DNA from: Christensenella sp. UBA4651
Lineage (GTDB): Bacteria > Bacillota > Clostridia > Christensenellales > UBA1242
Direction of reading: 5' to 3'
DNA: 42,899 nt
Assembly: GCA_002405615.1 (NCBI GenBank)
Contig: DHMD01000072.1
Span: 1-42,899 of the forward strand
The notes below the pieces were generated by a model. That model did no database searches, was not told the DNA's origin, and saw only the letters and a program-made list of their open reading frames with translations. Each line of letters opens with the position of its first letter. Positions within the stretch are counted from its first letter, which is position 1. Below are positions 24,987-33,724 of the stretch, in pieces. The position numbers were made by a program, and so were the translations under genes.

Positions 24987-25682
24987 ATGCAGAACGGGAA
25001 TATGTTGTTTTTGATTGCGGGTAGTACTGGTGCAGGCAAAACAACTATAATTAAAAAGGCTATTGAGATTTTTGGCAAACAAAATCTAAATACATTCCCT
25101 ACTTGCACGGCTAGACCACCTCGTGAGGGTGAGCAAAATGGTCGTGATTACATATTTTTTGATAAAGACGGTTTCCGTGCTGCTATTAGACGACACGAGG
25201 TCATTGAGGCAAAAAAAGTTTATAATAACTTTTATGGTACTCATCTCCCTGTGATTTTGGACAAAATGCAGCAAACCAAAGTTTTGATAAAGGATTTTGA
25301 TGTGGAGGGCTACCAAAATGTTATGAGGCGTATTGATTACGGGTTGAGTTTGCGTTGTGAGCCAGTCTTGCCTATGGTTTCCGTTCTGATAGACGCTCCT
25401 GACGAAATTTTGCTATCTAGGATTTGTGGCAGAAACGACAACACAAATGTCGCAGAAAGACAGACCTACCTTTCTCACGAGAGAGAGTGCAAGAACCGCA
25501 ATGTCTATTCCTATCGCATAGACAATTCACACAACACCCCTACTCCTTGTCTAAACACTTTGTGTGATATAATTAATCAAGAATACGCTCGCCATTACGG
25601 CACTCCTTTGCGAGAACTACCAGAAAATGGAATTTCTATGAATGCAGAGGTTGCTGCCGCCGAAGAGCAAGCAAAAATATAA
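24987..25682 (+). CDS. Guanylate kinase family protein
   Basis: P-loop kinase of the GMP kinase family, 231 residues. The start ATG has AGGAG about 6 nt upstream. Motifs: P-loop AGSTGAGKTT (11-20), the GMP-binding block TCTARPPREGEQNGRDYIFF, ...NNFYGTHL in place of the usual NxYGT, KDFDVEGYQNV for the D-x-D-x-x-G-x-x-x-V segment, and LSRICGRND with the lid arginines. Divergent points are the long insertion between strand and lid (RIDYGLSLRCEPVLPM) and a polar C-terminal tail of about 25 residues. It may be the cell's Gmk or a paralogue. It is the only plus-strand gene in this stretch and lies between rlmN and ylxY, in the neighbourhood where pnp would be in Bacillus. Confidence 0.78.
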   Translation: MQNGNMLFLIAGSTGAGKTTIIKKAIEIFGKQNLNTFPTCTARPPREGEQNGRDYIFFDKDGFRAAIRRHEVIEAKKVYNNFYGTHLPVILDKMQQTKVLIKDFDVEGYQNVMRRIDYGLSLRCEPVLPMVSVLIDAPDEILLSRICGRNDNTNVAERQTYLSHERECKNRNVYSYRIDNSHNTPTPCLNTLCDIINQEYARHYGTPLRELPENGISMNAEVAAAEEQAKI

Positions 25683-25706
25683 AGCCCCATTTTATGGGAC
25701 TTTTTT
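25681..25706. terminator. Terminator after the guanylate-kinase-like gene
   Basis: AAAGCCCCAT and ATGGGACTTT pair around TTT with one C-A mismatch and a run of Ts after it. It begins in the stop codon and separates the gene from convergent rlmN. Confidence 0.75.
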
Positions 25707-25707
25707 A

Positions 25708-26748
25708 TTAATCTTTATTTATAATAGAATTTCTCAATTGACCGCAAGCACCACCAATATCATCACCAATAGTACGCCTAACCGTAACAGAAACACCCAA
25801 CTTTATCAGAATATTAGCAAATTGCTCTGCTTTTTTGTGCGTAACCGTTTTCAATTCTCTTTCTTTAACTTCATTTAGTGGAATTAAATTTACATGGCTC
25901 GGGAAGCCTTTTACTAGCCCCGCCAGTTCGCGGGCACACTCGGGCGTGTTGTTGACCCCGTCTGTCAGAGCATACTCAAAAATTACTCGCCTACCAGTGA
26001 TTTCAAAATACTCTTTTGCTGCAGCGATTATCTCGGCAACCGAGTAGCGGTTAGCAATTGGCATAATTTTTCTGCGGATTTCATCATTCGGTGCGTGTAG
26101 TGAAATTGTCAAAACTACCTGTAAATTTTCGTGAGCAAGCCTAACTATATTAGGCACAATTCCGCAAGTAGATAGCGAAATATTCCTTTCCGACATATTC
26201 AAGCCATCTGGCGAATTGATGAGGCGAATGAATTTGACAACATTATCATAGTTATCTAGCGGCTCGCCACTCCCCATTAGTACAACATTGGTTATCGCCC
26301 TTTCTCTATCTTTCTTGCCACCCAAATACGCATTAACGAGCAAAACTTGACTCAAAATTTCGCCGCAAGTCAAATTCCTAACCAACCCATTGAGAGTAGA
26401 AGCACAGAACTTGCACCCCATACGACACCCAACCTGTGTCGAAACGCACAAAGTATTCCCGTATTTGTAGCTCATTAGCACACCTTCGATAATGTTACCA
26501 TCACACAATTCATAGGCAAATTTTTTTGTGCCGTCCTTTCCCTCCAAAACAGTATGAATTTTGAGAGGAAAATCATAAAATCTCCCCAATAATTTCTGCT
26601 TTAACTCATTAGAGATATTACTGTACTCGCTGATTTTTTTGCCCAAAACAATATTATCCATAATTTGGCGTGCTCTAAAAGGTTTTTCTCCAAAATCCTT
26701 AATTAATGCTTGTAGTTCTTCTAAACTGTAATCTTGTAAAACTTCCAT
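25708..26748 (-). CDS. rlmN: Dual-specificity 23S rRNA/tRNA adenine C2-methyltransferase RlmN
   Basis: Radical SAM enzyme that methylates C2 of A2503 in 23S rRNA and A37 in some tRNAs. The 346-residue protein has the radical SAM motif CRMGCKFCAST, the N-terminal helical RNA-binding domain (LEELQALIKDFGEKPFRARQI), the GSGEPLDNYDNV stretch and the C-terminal GGACGQL with the methyl-carrying Cys. It has the RlmN rather than the Cfr signature in the N-terminal region, and no resistance context is present. GAGGT precedes the ATG. It is 55 nt downstream of rpsO, behind a terminator. Confidence 0.95.
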   Translation of the reverse strand: MEVLQDYSLEELQALIKDFGEKPFRARQIMDNIVLGKKISEYSNISNELKQKLLGRFYDFPLKIHTVLEGKDGTKKFAYELCDGNIIEGVLMSYKYGNTLCVSTQVGCRMGCKFCASTLNGLVRNLTCGEILSQVLLVNAYLGGKKDRERAITNVVLMGSGEPLDNYDNVVKFIRLINSPDGLNMSERNISLSTCGIVPNIVRLAHENLQVVLTISLHAPNDEIRRKIMPIANRYSVAEIIAAAKEYFEITGRRVIFEYALTDGVNNTPECARELAGLVKGFPSHVNLIPLNEVKERELKTVTHKKAEQFANILIKLGVSVTVRRTIGDDIGGACGQLRNSIINKD

Positions 26749-26778
26749 TTTTTACCTCAAAATATTTTGTAAACAAAA

Positions 26779-26798
26779 AAGCGGCAACGATGCCACTT
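26779..26798 (-). terminator. rpsO terminator
   Basis: On the minus strand AAGTGGCA pairs with TGCCGCTT (one G-T pair) around a 4-nt loop, followed by TTTTTTG. Confidence 0.75.
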
Positions 26799-26803
26799 CT
26801 TTA

Positions 26804-27058
26804 TTAACGCAAGCCAAGTTCGGCATTGAGTTTCCTGTAACTTTCTAGGTCAGTACGCTCCAAGTACTTTCTCAAACCTTGACGCTTACCTACCAACTTC
26901 AACAAACCACGACGAGTGTGGTTGTCCTTTGGGTGAGCCTGCAAGTGAGCAGTCAAATGGTTAATTCTCTCTGTAAGGAGAGCGATTTGAACCTCTGTAG
27001 AACCAGTATCCTTCTCATTCTGACCGTACTTAGCGATGATTTCTTGTTTAGTCATCAT
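26804..27058 (-). CDS. rpsO: 30S ribosomal protein S15
   Basis: Binds 16S rRNA early in small-subunit assembly. The 84-residue frame begins with two methionines (MMTKQEIIAKYG) and shows the full S15 signature: DTGSTEVQIALLTERINHLTAHLQ, HPKDNHTRRGLLKLVGKRQGLRKYL. GGAGGA lies 9 nt before the first ATG. In Bacillus and many others pnp follows rpsO; here rlmN does. Its own promoter sits immediately upstream, and the untranslated leader can fold. Confidence 0.97.
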   Translation of the reverse strand: MMTKQEIIAKYGQNEKDTGSTEVQIALLTERINHLTAHLQAHPKDNHTRRGLLKLVGKRQGLRKYLERTDLESYRKLNAELGLR

Positions 27059-27101
27059 AATTTATGTTCCTCCGTAAATAAATTCGCCTAAAACAACGCA
27101 A

Positions 27102-27143
27102 GACGCGGAGTAAATCCGTCAAGCCTAGTAATAGGTATGCTTG
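27102..27143 (-). promoter_or_regulatory. Structured rpsO leader, possible S15 autoregulatory site
   Basis: Just after the -10 box the transcript can form CAAG...CCTA/TAGG...CTTG (27120-27143) and then GACGGA/TCC-GC-GTC (27102-27120). S15 represses its own mRNA through leader structures in several phyla. No established motif class is assigned; this is inference from position and pairing. Confidence 0.4.
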
Positions 27144-27144
27144 C

Positions 27145-27173
27145 ATTATAGCATAAAGCCCGCCGTTTGTAAA
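27145..27173 (-). promoter_or_regulatory. rpsO promoter
   Basis: Minus-strand TTTACA (27168-27173) and TATAAT (27145-27150) with a 17-nt spacer, starting 4 nt past the stop of the upstream radical SAM gene. Confidence 0.85.
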
Positions 27174-27177
27174 GACT

Positions 27178-28344
27178 TTATGCAAAAAACTCTAATTTTT
27201 TGTCGATAATTTTGTCTACATTCTTGGTATATTCTTTCAAATCGGTCGAATTTTGATAATTCTTCCTAATATTCGGCAGGTTTTTGACAATCATACTTTC
27301 AGCACATACTCCGCAGCCAATGACAGTAGAAATGCCATACATCCTATCTTCCAAAAACTTGCTCTTCATCCCCGACAGGCAATATCCGACATTTTCAAAA
27401 CAGCCTCCCTCCACCTCAGAGCAGTACAGGAAATATGGAGTAAATTTCTGTTCCGTCATATAGTCATTTACAGTTTCTTGTATTTTGCGTTGGGCGGCAA
27501 CCTTTGCTTGCTCCAACATAGGTGCATTTTGAATTTTAGGACAATACCTAGCGAACAAGTCTATACAGTCCGCCCCAAATTCCATAGACAATTTGAGGTT
27601 ACGCATTAACTGCAAATCCCTCTCCTTACCCATTCCCACAACCAAACGTATATTTAGGTCAAAGTTATACGCTTTCAACAACTCCAAATTCGACCTAATT
27701 TCTCGCAACTCAAAATGCTTGTTTATACTACGCAAGGTAACCATATTGAATGTAAGAGCATTCAGGATAAAGCGCACATTATTAAATTTTTTGAGAATAT
27801 CCAATTTTTCACGAGTAATATGTTTCGCATCACTCACTTCGACACAAATTTCGCATAAAGGATAGGCAACCAGTGCAAAAATTTCCTCAATCTCATTCGG
27901 GGCGAAAGCCAGAACATTACCAGTAAAACATACGGCTTTAACAAAATAACCCTTTTTACGAATCATATCACGAGTCGCCTGAATTTCACTAACTAGTGCG
28001 TCATAATATTGAGCATAACATTTATGCGTTCTCTTGTACGTAACTCGATTACAATTAGAACATTGATTATCACAAATCGGCACGCAAATTTCCAGCAAAA
28101 CTTCACTATCATTCCGCACAATTCCCGACTCTTGTTGATAAGCACTGACTAGCAAATTCGCCTTGCGAAAATCCATATGTTTCTCAACAAATAGGTAATC
28201 TCTCAAATCTTCGCAAGGAACACCGCCCTCAACGAGTTTAGCTACAATTTGAGTAGGATACTTGACTCTAAATTCTTCTGTCCACGGCAATTTTGTGAAA
28301 TCTTTTGGTTTAACTTTGACTTTTGGGATTCTTAATTTTGGCAT
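27178..28344 (-). CDS. HemZ-like radical SAM protein
   Basis: 388 residues with a radical SAM CxxxCxxC at Cys91, Cys95 and Cys98 (ICDNQCSNC). Several blocks follow HemZ, the coproporphyrinogen dehydrogenase-like protein of Bacillota: an N-terminal domain of about 80 residues, LEICVPICDNQC for the usual IGIPFCP-type motif, NIRLVVGMGKER for the LI-GLPGE stretch, and near the C-terminus TPYFLYCSEVEGGCFENVGY, ...DRMYGISTVIGCGVCAES for HemZ's YYLYRQKN...ENVGY...MEE...IGAGA. Differences: CSNCNR replaces the CxYCSF form and FTGNVLAF replaces the GGGTPT motif, so the substrate may differ. recJ is 9 nt upstream; AGAGG precedes the ATG. No other heme genes are in the window. Confidence 0.72.
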   Translation of the reverse strand: MPKLRIPKVKVKPKDFTKLPWTEEFRVKYPTQIVAKLVEGGVPCEDLRDYLFVEKHMDFRKANLLVSAYQQESGIVRNDSEVLLEICVPICDNQCSNCNRVTYKRTHKCYAQYYDALVSEIQATRDMIRKKGYFVKAVCFTGNVLAFAPNEIEEIFALVAYPLCEICVEVSDAKHITREKLDILKKFNNVRFILNALTFNMVTLRSINKHFELREIRSNLELLKAYNFDLNIRLVVGMGKERDLQLMRNLKLSMEFGADCIDLFARYCPKIQNAPMLEQAKVAAQRKIQETVNDYMTEQKFTPYFLYCSEVEGGCFENVGYCLSGMKSKFLEDRMYGISTVIGCGVCAESMIVKNLPNIRKNYQNSTDLKEYTKNVDKIIDKKLEFFA

Positions 28345-28353
28345 AATTCCTCT

Positions 28354-30747
28354 TTAATATGTTTTCAAAATCAGTTCCAATTTGTTATAAAAATTAGAAT
28401 TTGTGAGGGTTGTTGATGGCTTATTTGTCATTCTGATAAAGTAGTTACCCAGTTCATCATTAATTTGCAAAAGCCCCAACTGCTCAAAGGTCAACAAACA
28501 CGCAACAAATTGAACATAATTAATATCTTTCTGCATTTTTTTTAATTTATTATAATAGTTATAATCATCAAAACCTACAAGACTAGATTTACTCGCCTTT
28601 TTGATAATGTTAAAATAATCACCAAAAACTTTGCGGCTCAAATCAATAAACTTGAACGGAGAGTACACAAAAGGCGTTGAACTAGGCAAATAGATTTTTG
28701 CATTTGTGCAAGAATTGAGATACACAAGGTACGCTTCATCAAGGACGCTGTCGAGCAAAATTATCCTAGAAAAATTATGATAATCATTCTTGATAGCTGG
28801 GCATAAACAAATGGTATTGTACCCACAATTATTGGTCAAGTTTAGATACTCGTAACATACAATATTATATTTCGCAGCATAGTGGTCGCAAAAATCCTTA
28901 TAACTTTTGAGAGTATTCGCAATCACCAAAGTACCATAAAGTTTACCTTGTGATTCATCTAACAACGCACTCAAATTATGCTTGCTATAGGTAGTGTAAT
29001 GAGATAGGACACCATCAGCACGCAACGCCAACTGCTTGATGTATTCCCCACCGACTCTCTCCTCACCTACATTCGGCGCAGAGCAAATCTGCAAATGCTT
29101 GATAATACCCTTGCAACTATCTACCCCTCTAAAAGTGTCAACCCAAAGTTCGACAATACACTCCTTGGTACTGCTCTGACTCAACAAGTTAAAATACTGC
29201 CCACTATTAAAAGCTAGTAAATTCACAGTCGGAGTCTGCACAGTCAAGTGGCTCGAATTACTTTTCATCGGAGTAACATTTGCTTTTTCAAACCTAATCT
29301 TGAAATTCGGCACTGTGTTTTGGCAACCATACGGCTCCAAAACAGACAGTTTCCTGAGCCTCTCGATAGAAATTTCATTAACCTCCATATCAAGGTCATA
29401 CTCACAAAAAGGCTCAAAATACCCATCGCCATACTCTGTCGCAATAATACTCTCAACTTTTGATTTGAACTCTGCGACCTTGTCCTGATGAACGGTCATA
29501 CCAGCCGCCATTACATGACCACCGAAACTGGTAAGTATGTCCTGCATTTGCGACAAAACGCTATGTACATTAATGCCCTCAATACTGCGACACGACCCCT
29601 TATAAAATTCGCCCTCTTTCCCGAGTAAAAATGTAGGCCTCTTGTACTCGTCAGTTATGCGAGCCGCAACAATTCCAAGTATTCCAATGCTCCACTTATC
29701 GCTATATAAAACGATTGCTTTCTTATCCGCCAAATTCATCTTTTTGAGTTGGTTTATACAGTCAACATATACGATATTGCATAAATCTTGCCTCTCCAAA
29801 TTATATTGCAAGAGTTGAGCAACCAAATTTTTTATCTTGTTGCGGTCTTTTTCGATATACAATTTCAAACTGTGATTTGCGTCCCCCATTCGCCCCGAAG
29901 CATTAAGTTTGGGTGCAAGTTTGAAACTAATATCTTGACTGGTAATTTTGTTCCCCAATTTTAACTCTTTGCAAAGTGCTACAATACCGTCAGGGAACGC
30001 TTTGAGAGGAGCATCTAGCCCGTATTTTACAATTACTCTATTTTCATCGACAAGCGGAACAATATCAGAGACTGTCGCAATAGCACAAACAGGCAAATAT
30101 TTTTTCATCGTGTCCTTGTTCGACAGTGCCTCAACCAGTTTGAGAGCCACACCAGCGCCGCATAATTCTCTGAAAGGATAACGTTGATTAGGAATTTTGG
30201 CATCTATAACCAAGCAATCAGGCAAAACCTCAGGACAATCATGGTGGTCAGTTACAATCACATCAATCCCTTTTGACTTGATATACTCAATTTCCTCATA
30301 CCCGCTAATTCCACAATCCACAGTTATGATAAGACTAGGCTCAAATTCATTAATAACATAATTTACTGCATCACGAGTAAGTCCGTATCCGTCAGAATAC
30401 CTATTCGGCAAAAAGGTATTTGCGTTACTCCCGACAGAACGAAAATAGTCTAATAGAATATAACTACTCGTAATTCCGTCTACATCATAGTCGCCAAAAA
30501 TCAAAATACTCTCATTGTCGTTGAGTGCCTTGCGAATCCTTGCGACAACTTTATCCATATCATTAAATAAATATGGGTCGTGCATATCCTCTAATCTAGG
30601 ATTGAGAAACTTGGCAATCTCGACATCATCACAGAACCCTCTTTGCAGTATAATTTCTGCAACATCATTAGACACCCCAAACTTTTTTGAAATGCTCAAA
30701 ACCTGATTTTGGTCATATTGAACTTTGTTAGTTTTCTTAAATTTCAT
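28354..30747 (-). CDS. recJ: Single-stranded-DNA-specific exonuclease RecJ
   Basis: 5'-3' exonuclease in recombination and mismatch repair. The 797-residue protein has the DHH domain with FGDYDVDGITSS and VTDHHDCPE, the block FKLAPKLNASGRMG, and the DHHA1 motif GGHVMAAGM, followed by an OB-fold-like region. The long C-terminal part (about 560-797) is Tyr- and Ser-rich and resembles the extra C-terminal domain of Bacillus-type RecJ. It lies downstream of secDF behind a terminator, in the Clostridia-like order secD-secF-recJ-(hemZ-like). Confidence 0.94.
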   Translation of the reverse strand: MKFKKTNKVQYDQNQVLSISKKFGVSNDVAEIILQRGFCDDVEIAKFLNPRLEDMHDPYLFNDMDKVVARIRKALNDNESILIFGDYDVDGITSSYILLDYFRSVGSNANTFLPNRYSDGYGLTRDAVNYVINEFEPSLIITVDCGISGYEEIEYIKSKGIDVIVTDHHDCPEVLPDCLVIDAKIPNQRYPFRELCGAGVALKLVEALSNKDTMKKYLPVCAIATVSDIVPLVDENRVIVKYGLDAPLKAFPDGIVALCKELKLGNKITSQDISFKLAPKLNASGRMGDANHSLKLYIEKDRNKIKNLVAQLLQYNLERQDLCNIVYVDCINQLKKMNLADKKAIVLYSDKWSIGILGIVAARITDEYKRPTFLLGKEGEFYKGSCRSIEGINVHSVLSQMQDILTSFGGHVMAAGMTVHQDKVAEFKSKVESIIATEYGDGYFEPFCEYDLDMEVNEISIERLRKLSVLEPYGCQNTVPNFKIRFEKANVTPMKSNSSHLTVQTPTVNLLAFNSGQYFNLLSQSSTKECIVELWVDTFRGVDSCKGIIKHLQICSAPNVGEERVGGEYIKQLALRADGVLSHYTTYSKHNLSALLDESQGKLYGTLVIANTLKSYKDFCDHYAAKYNIVCYEYLNLTNNCGYNTICLCPAIKNDYHNFSRIILLDSVLDEAYLVYLNSCTNAKIYLPSSTPFVYSPFKFIDLSRKVFGDYFNIIKKASKSSLVGFDDYNYYNKLKKMQKDINYVQFVACLLTFEQLGLLQINDELGNYFIRMTNKPSTTLTNSNFYNKLELILKTY

Positions 30748-30769
30748 TATTTAACTCTTATCCTTTACA

Positions 30770-30801
30770 AAAAGCCTCCCGATAAAATTGGGAAGGCTTT
30801 T
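30770..30801 (-). terminator. secDF terminator
   Basis: AAAAGCCTCCC (30770-30780) pairs with GGGAAGGCTTTT (30790-30801) with one bulged A. On the minus strand it is followed by T residues just past secF. Confidence 0.8.
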
Positions 30802-30803
30802 AT

Positions 30804-31835
30804 TTATTCTTCAACAGCAGTCGCAGTAGCATCTACCATTTCTTCTTTTTGAGCGGCTTTTTCAGCCTTTGCTTTTGCTCTCTCTCTAATTCCATGCTTA
30901 GAGTTCTTTGACATCATCAACGCCCACAATGGTGCAGAGATGAAGATTGAAGCATAAGTACCCGCAATCAAACCAATCAAAATTGGAATTACAAATTCTG
31001 ACATTTGCTGTACACCAATCAGAGCCAACATAAAGATTGCCAAAATTGTGGTAATAGATGTGTTGAGCGTCCTGTTGAGAGTTTGCCTGATTGACAAGTC
31101 AGCAATTTGCCTATTTGACAAGTTGTCGAGACTAGGTTTACCCAAATTCTCTCTTACACGATCAAATACAATAATAGTGTTGTTGATTGAGTAACCCAAA
31201 ATTGTAATTACAGCTGCAACAAACGAGCTGTTGATTTCGATACGAAAAATCAATACGAATGCACACATAATAAGCACATCGTGGAACAATGTTATTAGTG
31301 CAGCAACACCACTCAGAAATTCAAATCGAATAGCGATATAAATCAGGATAAATATGAGAGCAATAAACACAGCAAGCAATGCATTAGTTAATAACTCAGC
31401 ACTTGCAGAAGCGCTCTTTGTTTCCGCATTGGTTACTGTATAGTCAGGTAACGCCTCACCTAATGCCGTAACAATAGCAGAGTTTATTTCGGACATATCC
31501 TCAACGCCCGCTTTGTTTTGATATTGTATTGATACTGATTGTTGTCCAGACTCACCTACAATTTGTGCTTGGGAAAGGCTCAGCCCCTGTTCACCCAAAA
31601 TGCGTCTAGAAGTGTCTACAATAGTGTTGTATTCCTCTGTGGAAATTTCAGTTGATGACTTGATATTGAGAACATTACCACCAGTAAAGTCCATGCCGAG
31701 ATTAAATCCACAAGCAAGCAATATTATTGCACCTACCAAAATAATGGTAGCACTAAAAATTACAAAATACTTTGTCCAACGACTAGGAGTAAAATTACGC
31801 TTCATTTCGTCAAAATTTCGTTTACGCAAGTTCAA
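30804..31835 (-). CDS. secF: Protein translocase subunit SecF
   Basis: Works with SecD and the proton motive force to pull exported proteins through SecYEG. The 343-residue frame starts at TTG (31835), with GGGAGG 9 nt upstream inside secD, and overlaps secD by 14 nt; an ATG at 31805 is an alternative start. It has six membrane helices, the conserved GCNLGMDFTGG-type motif after the first (FNLGMDFTGGNVLNI), a periplasmic-side domain, and the ILGYSINNTIIVFDRVREN signature in TM4-5. The C-terminal tail is Lys/Ala/Glu-rich. Confidence 0.95.
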   Translation of the reverse strand: MNLRKRNFDEMKRNFTPSRWTKYFVIFSATIILVGAIILLACGFNLGMDFTGGNVLNIKSSTEISTEEYNTIVDTSRRILGEQGLSLSQAQIVGESGQQSVSIQYQNKAGVEDMSEINSAIVTALGEALPDYTVTNAETKSASASAELLTNALLAVFIALIFILIYIAIRFEFLSGVAALITLFHDVLIMCAFVLIFRIEINSSFVAAVITILGYSINNTIIVFDRVRENLGKPSLDNLSNRQIADLSIRQTLNRTLNTSITTILAIFMLALIGVQQMSEFVIPILIGLIAGTYASIFISAPLWALMMSKNSKHGIRERAKAKAEKAAQKEEMVDATATAVEE

Positions 31836-33129
31836 TTACATCTTCCTCCCTTTTCAAGTTGTATGGTTTGGCTTTGTTGGAGTTCAATGGATAATAGGTT
31901 GACAACAAACCTCTCGTTACAACCAACGCTGTAAACATACTTAATACAGTACCGATGAGCAAAGTTACCGCAAAACCACGGATAGAACCTGTACCCAACA
32001 AAATCAAAATCAATGAAACTACAATAGTAGTGATATTTGAGTCAAGAATAGCAGTCAAAGATTTCTTGAAACCGCTGCGAATTGCCTGATTAATCCTCTT
32101 ACCAGTTGAATACTCCTCCTTGATACGCTCAAAGATGATAATATTACCGTCAATAGCCATACCAATAGATAGAATAATACCAGCGATACCAGCCAAAGTA
32201 AGCTGTACAAATGGCAGCGCCTGCAAGAAGAATAGCATAAGGATAATGTAGAAGCAAAGAGCGATACTCGCCATAACTCCCATCATTCTATAACGCCAAA
32301 TCATAAATGCAAAAATCAACAAAATCGCAATTCCACCAGCAATAAGACCGTACTTTATTGCGTTCACGCCCAAGGTAGCGCTAACAACCGTGTTTTCTAG
32401 TAGCGTGAGCTCTAGCGAGAAAGTACCACTCAAAATCTGAGTAGCAAACTCCTCTGCCTCTTGGAAAGTGCTCATACTACCCGAAATAAAAGTTTTACCA
32501 CCTGCGATAGCCTCATTTACAGTAGGTGCAGAGAACAATTCACCATTACGGTAAATATAAATCTTGTCCCCAGTTTGTTGTTGAGTTAATTTGTAGAAAG
32601 CTTGAGCACCCTCTGCATCAAACTCAATACTAACACCATACTTAAACGAGCCGCTAGATGTCTGTTGTTGCGAAGCATACGCCTTGACAATGTTTTCACC
32701 AGTCAAAACTGCCTCGTTAACATGACCGTCAGAATCCTCCTCCGCCTTGAATTCCAGCGATGCAGGTTGTCCAATTAGGTCAAATACTGTCTCTGGGTCA
32801 GATACATCAGGAACCTCAACTCTGATACGGTTGCCCTGTTGAACAGTAATAACAGCCTCGGTATATTCAGCGGTAATCATCTGAGTGATACGCGTCTTGG
32901 TTGCCAATAATTTTTGGTCAAAATCGCTGTCATCTCCGTCTTTTGCTTTTGCCTCATAGACAGCCATTACGCCGCCCTTGAGGTCAAGTCCCAGCTTGAT
33001 AGAATTAGCGAAACCATTATAAGTATAGTGAGTAAAAGGTATGTCAAAACTAGCAAAAGCCAATACAAAACCTAAAACCAAAAAAATGCCAATAAAAATA
33101 AATCTTTTAATTGCTGTAGGCTTATTCAT
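31822..33129 (-). CDS. secD: Protein translocase subunit SecD
   Basis: Partner of SecF. I place the start at the ATG at 33129, with AAGGAG 8 nt upstream; the open frame further upstream crosses the promoter. The 435-residue protein has one N-terminal helix, LGLDLKGGVMAVYEA (the D1 motif of SecD), an external P1 domain of about 180 residues, and five C-terminal helices with GMAIDGNIIIFERIKEE. The P1 domain is shorter than in Escherichia coli, as in other Bacillota. Separate secD and secF fit Clostridia; Bacillus has a fused SecDF. Confidence 0.95.
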   Translation of the reverse strand: MNKPTAIKRFIFIGIFLVLGFVLAFASFDIPFTHYTYNGFANSIKLGLDLKGGVMAVYEAKAKDGDDSDFDQKLLATKTRITQMITAEYTEAVITVQQGNRIRVEVPDVSDPETVFDLIGQPASLEFKAEEDSDGHVNEAVLTGENIVKAYASQQQTSSGSFKYGVSIEFDAEGAQAFYKLTQQQTGDKIYIYRNGELFSAPTVNEAIAGGKTFISGSMSTFQEAEEFATQILSGTFSLELTLLENTVVSATLGVNAIKYGLIAGGIAILLIFAFMIWRYRMMGVMASIALCFYIILMLFFLQALPFVQLTLAGIAGIILSIGMAIDGNIIIFERIKEEYSTGKRINQAIRSGFKKSLTAILDSNITTIVVSLILILLGTGSIRGFAVTLLIGTVLSMFTALVVTRGLLSTYYPLNSNKAKPYNLKREEDVIELA

Positions 33130-33156
33130 TCTTGAAACTCCTTGTAGATACTTGCT

Positions 33157-33185
33157 ATTATAATATAAAACTGAGGTTAAGTCAA
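33157..33185 (-). promoter_or_regulatory. secDF promoter
   Basis: Minus-strand TTGACT (33180-33185) and TATAAT (33157-33162) with a 17-nt spacer, 27 nt before the secD ATG. Confidence 0.82.
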
Positions 33186-33243
33186 TCAAATTTAGGTTTT
33201 TTATCAAATAAATTATAGACAAAATAAAAATTTTTATAATTTA

Positions 33244-33273
33244 GTGATACCGAGAATTTCAAAAGCATATAAT
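33244..33273 (+). promoter_or_regulatory. Promoter of the small membrane protein gene
   Basis: GTGATA (33244-33249) and TATAAT (33268-33273) with an 18-nt spacer, 22 nt before the ATG. Confidence 0.55.
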
Positions 33274-33295
33274 TACAAAAACGGCGGGAGGAAAA

Positions 33296-33697
33296 ATGGC
33301 AAAATCAAAGGAAATTTCAGTCAATACAGAATCAAATAGTTTTTTAGGAGTGCTAAAAGGGACATTTTGGGCAATTTCTGTTTCTCTAATATGCGTATTA
33401 ATATTTGCATTTGTTATCAAATTCACATCAATTAGTGAGAGTTGGATTACCCCTATTAATCAAGGGATAAAAATCGTGAGCATTCTATTTGGCGCATACA
33501 TTATGAGTAAAAAAATCCATTCTAACGGCTGGTTGTGGGGAATAATCTTAGGCTCGGCATATACTCTACTCACATTTTTGTTATTCTCAATACTAAACGG
33601 TAAATTTAACTTTAATATCAGTTTGCTAAACGACCTGATATTTGGAAGTATTATCGGATTAATTTCTGGTATTATAACTTTCGCTACAAGAAAGTAA
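33296..33697 (+). CDS. Four-helix membrane protein (TIGR04086/YrzE-like)
   Basis: 133 residues with four hydrophobic segments at about 22-44, 54-67, 77-98 and 108-130, and Lys/Gly-rich short loops. The spacing and the GAYIMSKKIHSNGWLWGIILG-type middle fit the TIGR04086 group, which lies beside yajC in Bacillus (yrzE) and many Clostridia. GGGAGG lies 5 nt before the ATG. Unlike that order it is on the opposite strand to yajC and secD, with its own promoter and terminator. Function is unknown. Confidence 0.72.
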   Translation: MAKSKEISVNTESNSFLGVLKGTFWAISVSLICVLIFAFVIKFTSISESWITPINQGIKIVSILFGAYIMSKKIHSNGWLWGIILGSAYTLLTFLLFSILNGKFNFNISLLNDLIFGSIIGLISGIITFATRK

Positions 33698-33722
33698 AAA
33701 GTACTCTAAATCGAGTACTTTT
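33697..33722. terminator. Bidirectional terminator between the small membrane protein and yajC
   Basis: AAAAGTACTC (33697-33706) pairs perfectly with GAGTACTTTT (33713-33722), with a 6-nt loop and T-rich ends on both strands. Confidence 0.85.
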
Positions 33723-33724
33723 AT

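Noticed and set aside
33130..33222. N-terminal extension of SecD
   Set aside because: Runs through the secDF promoter; AAGGAG marks the ATG at 33129.
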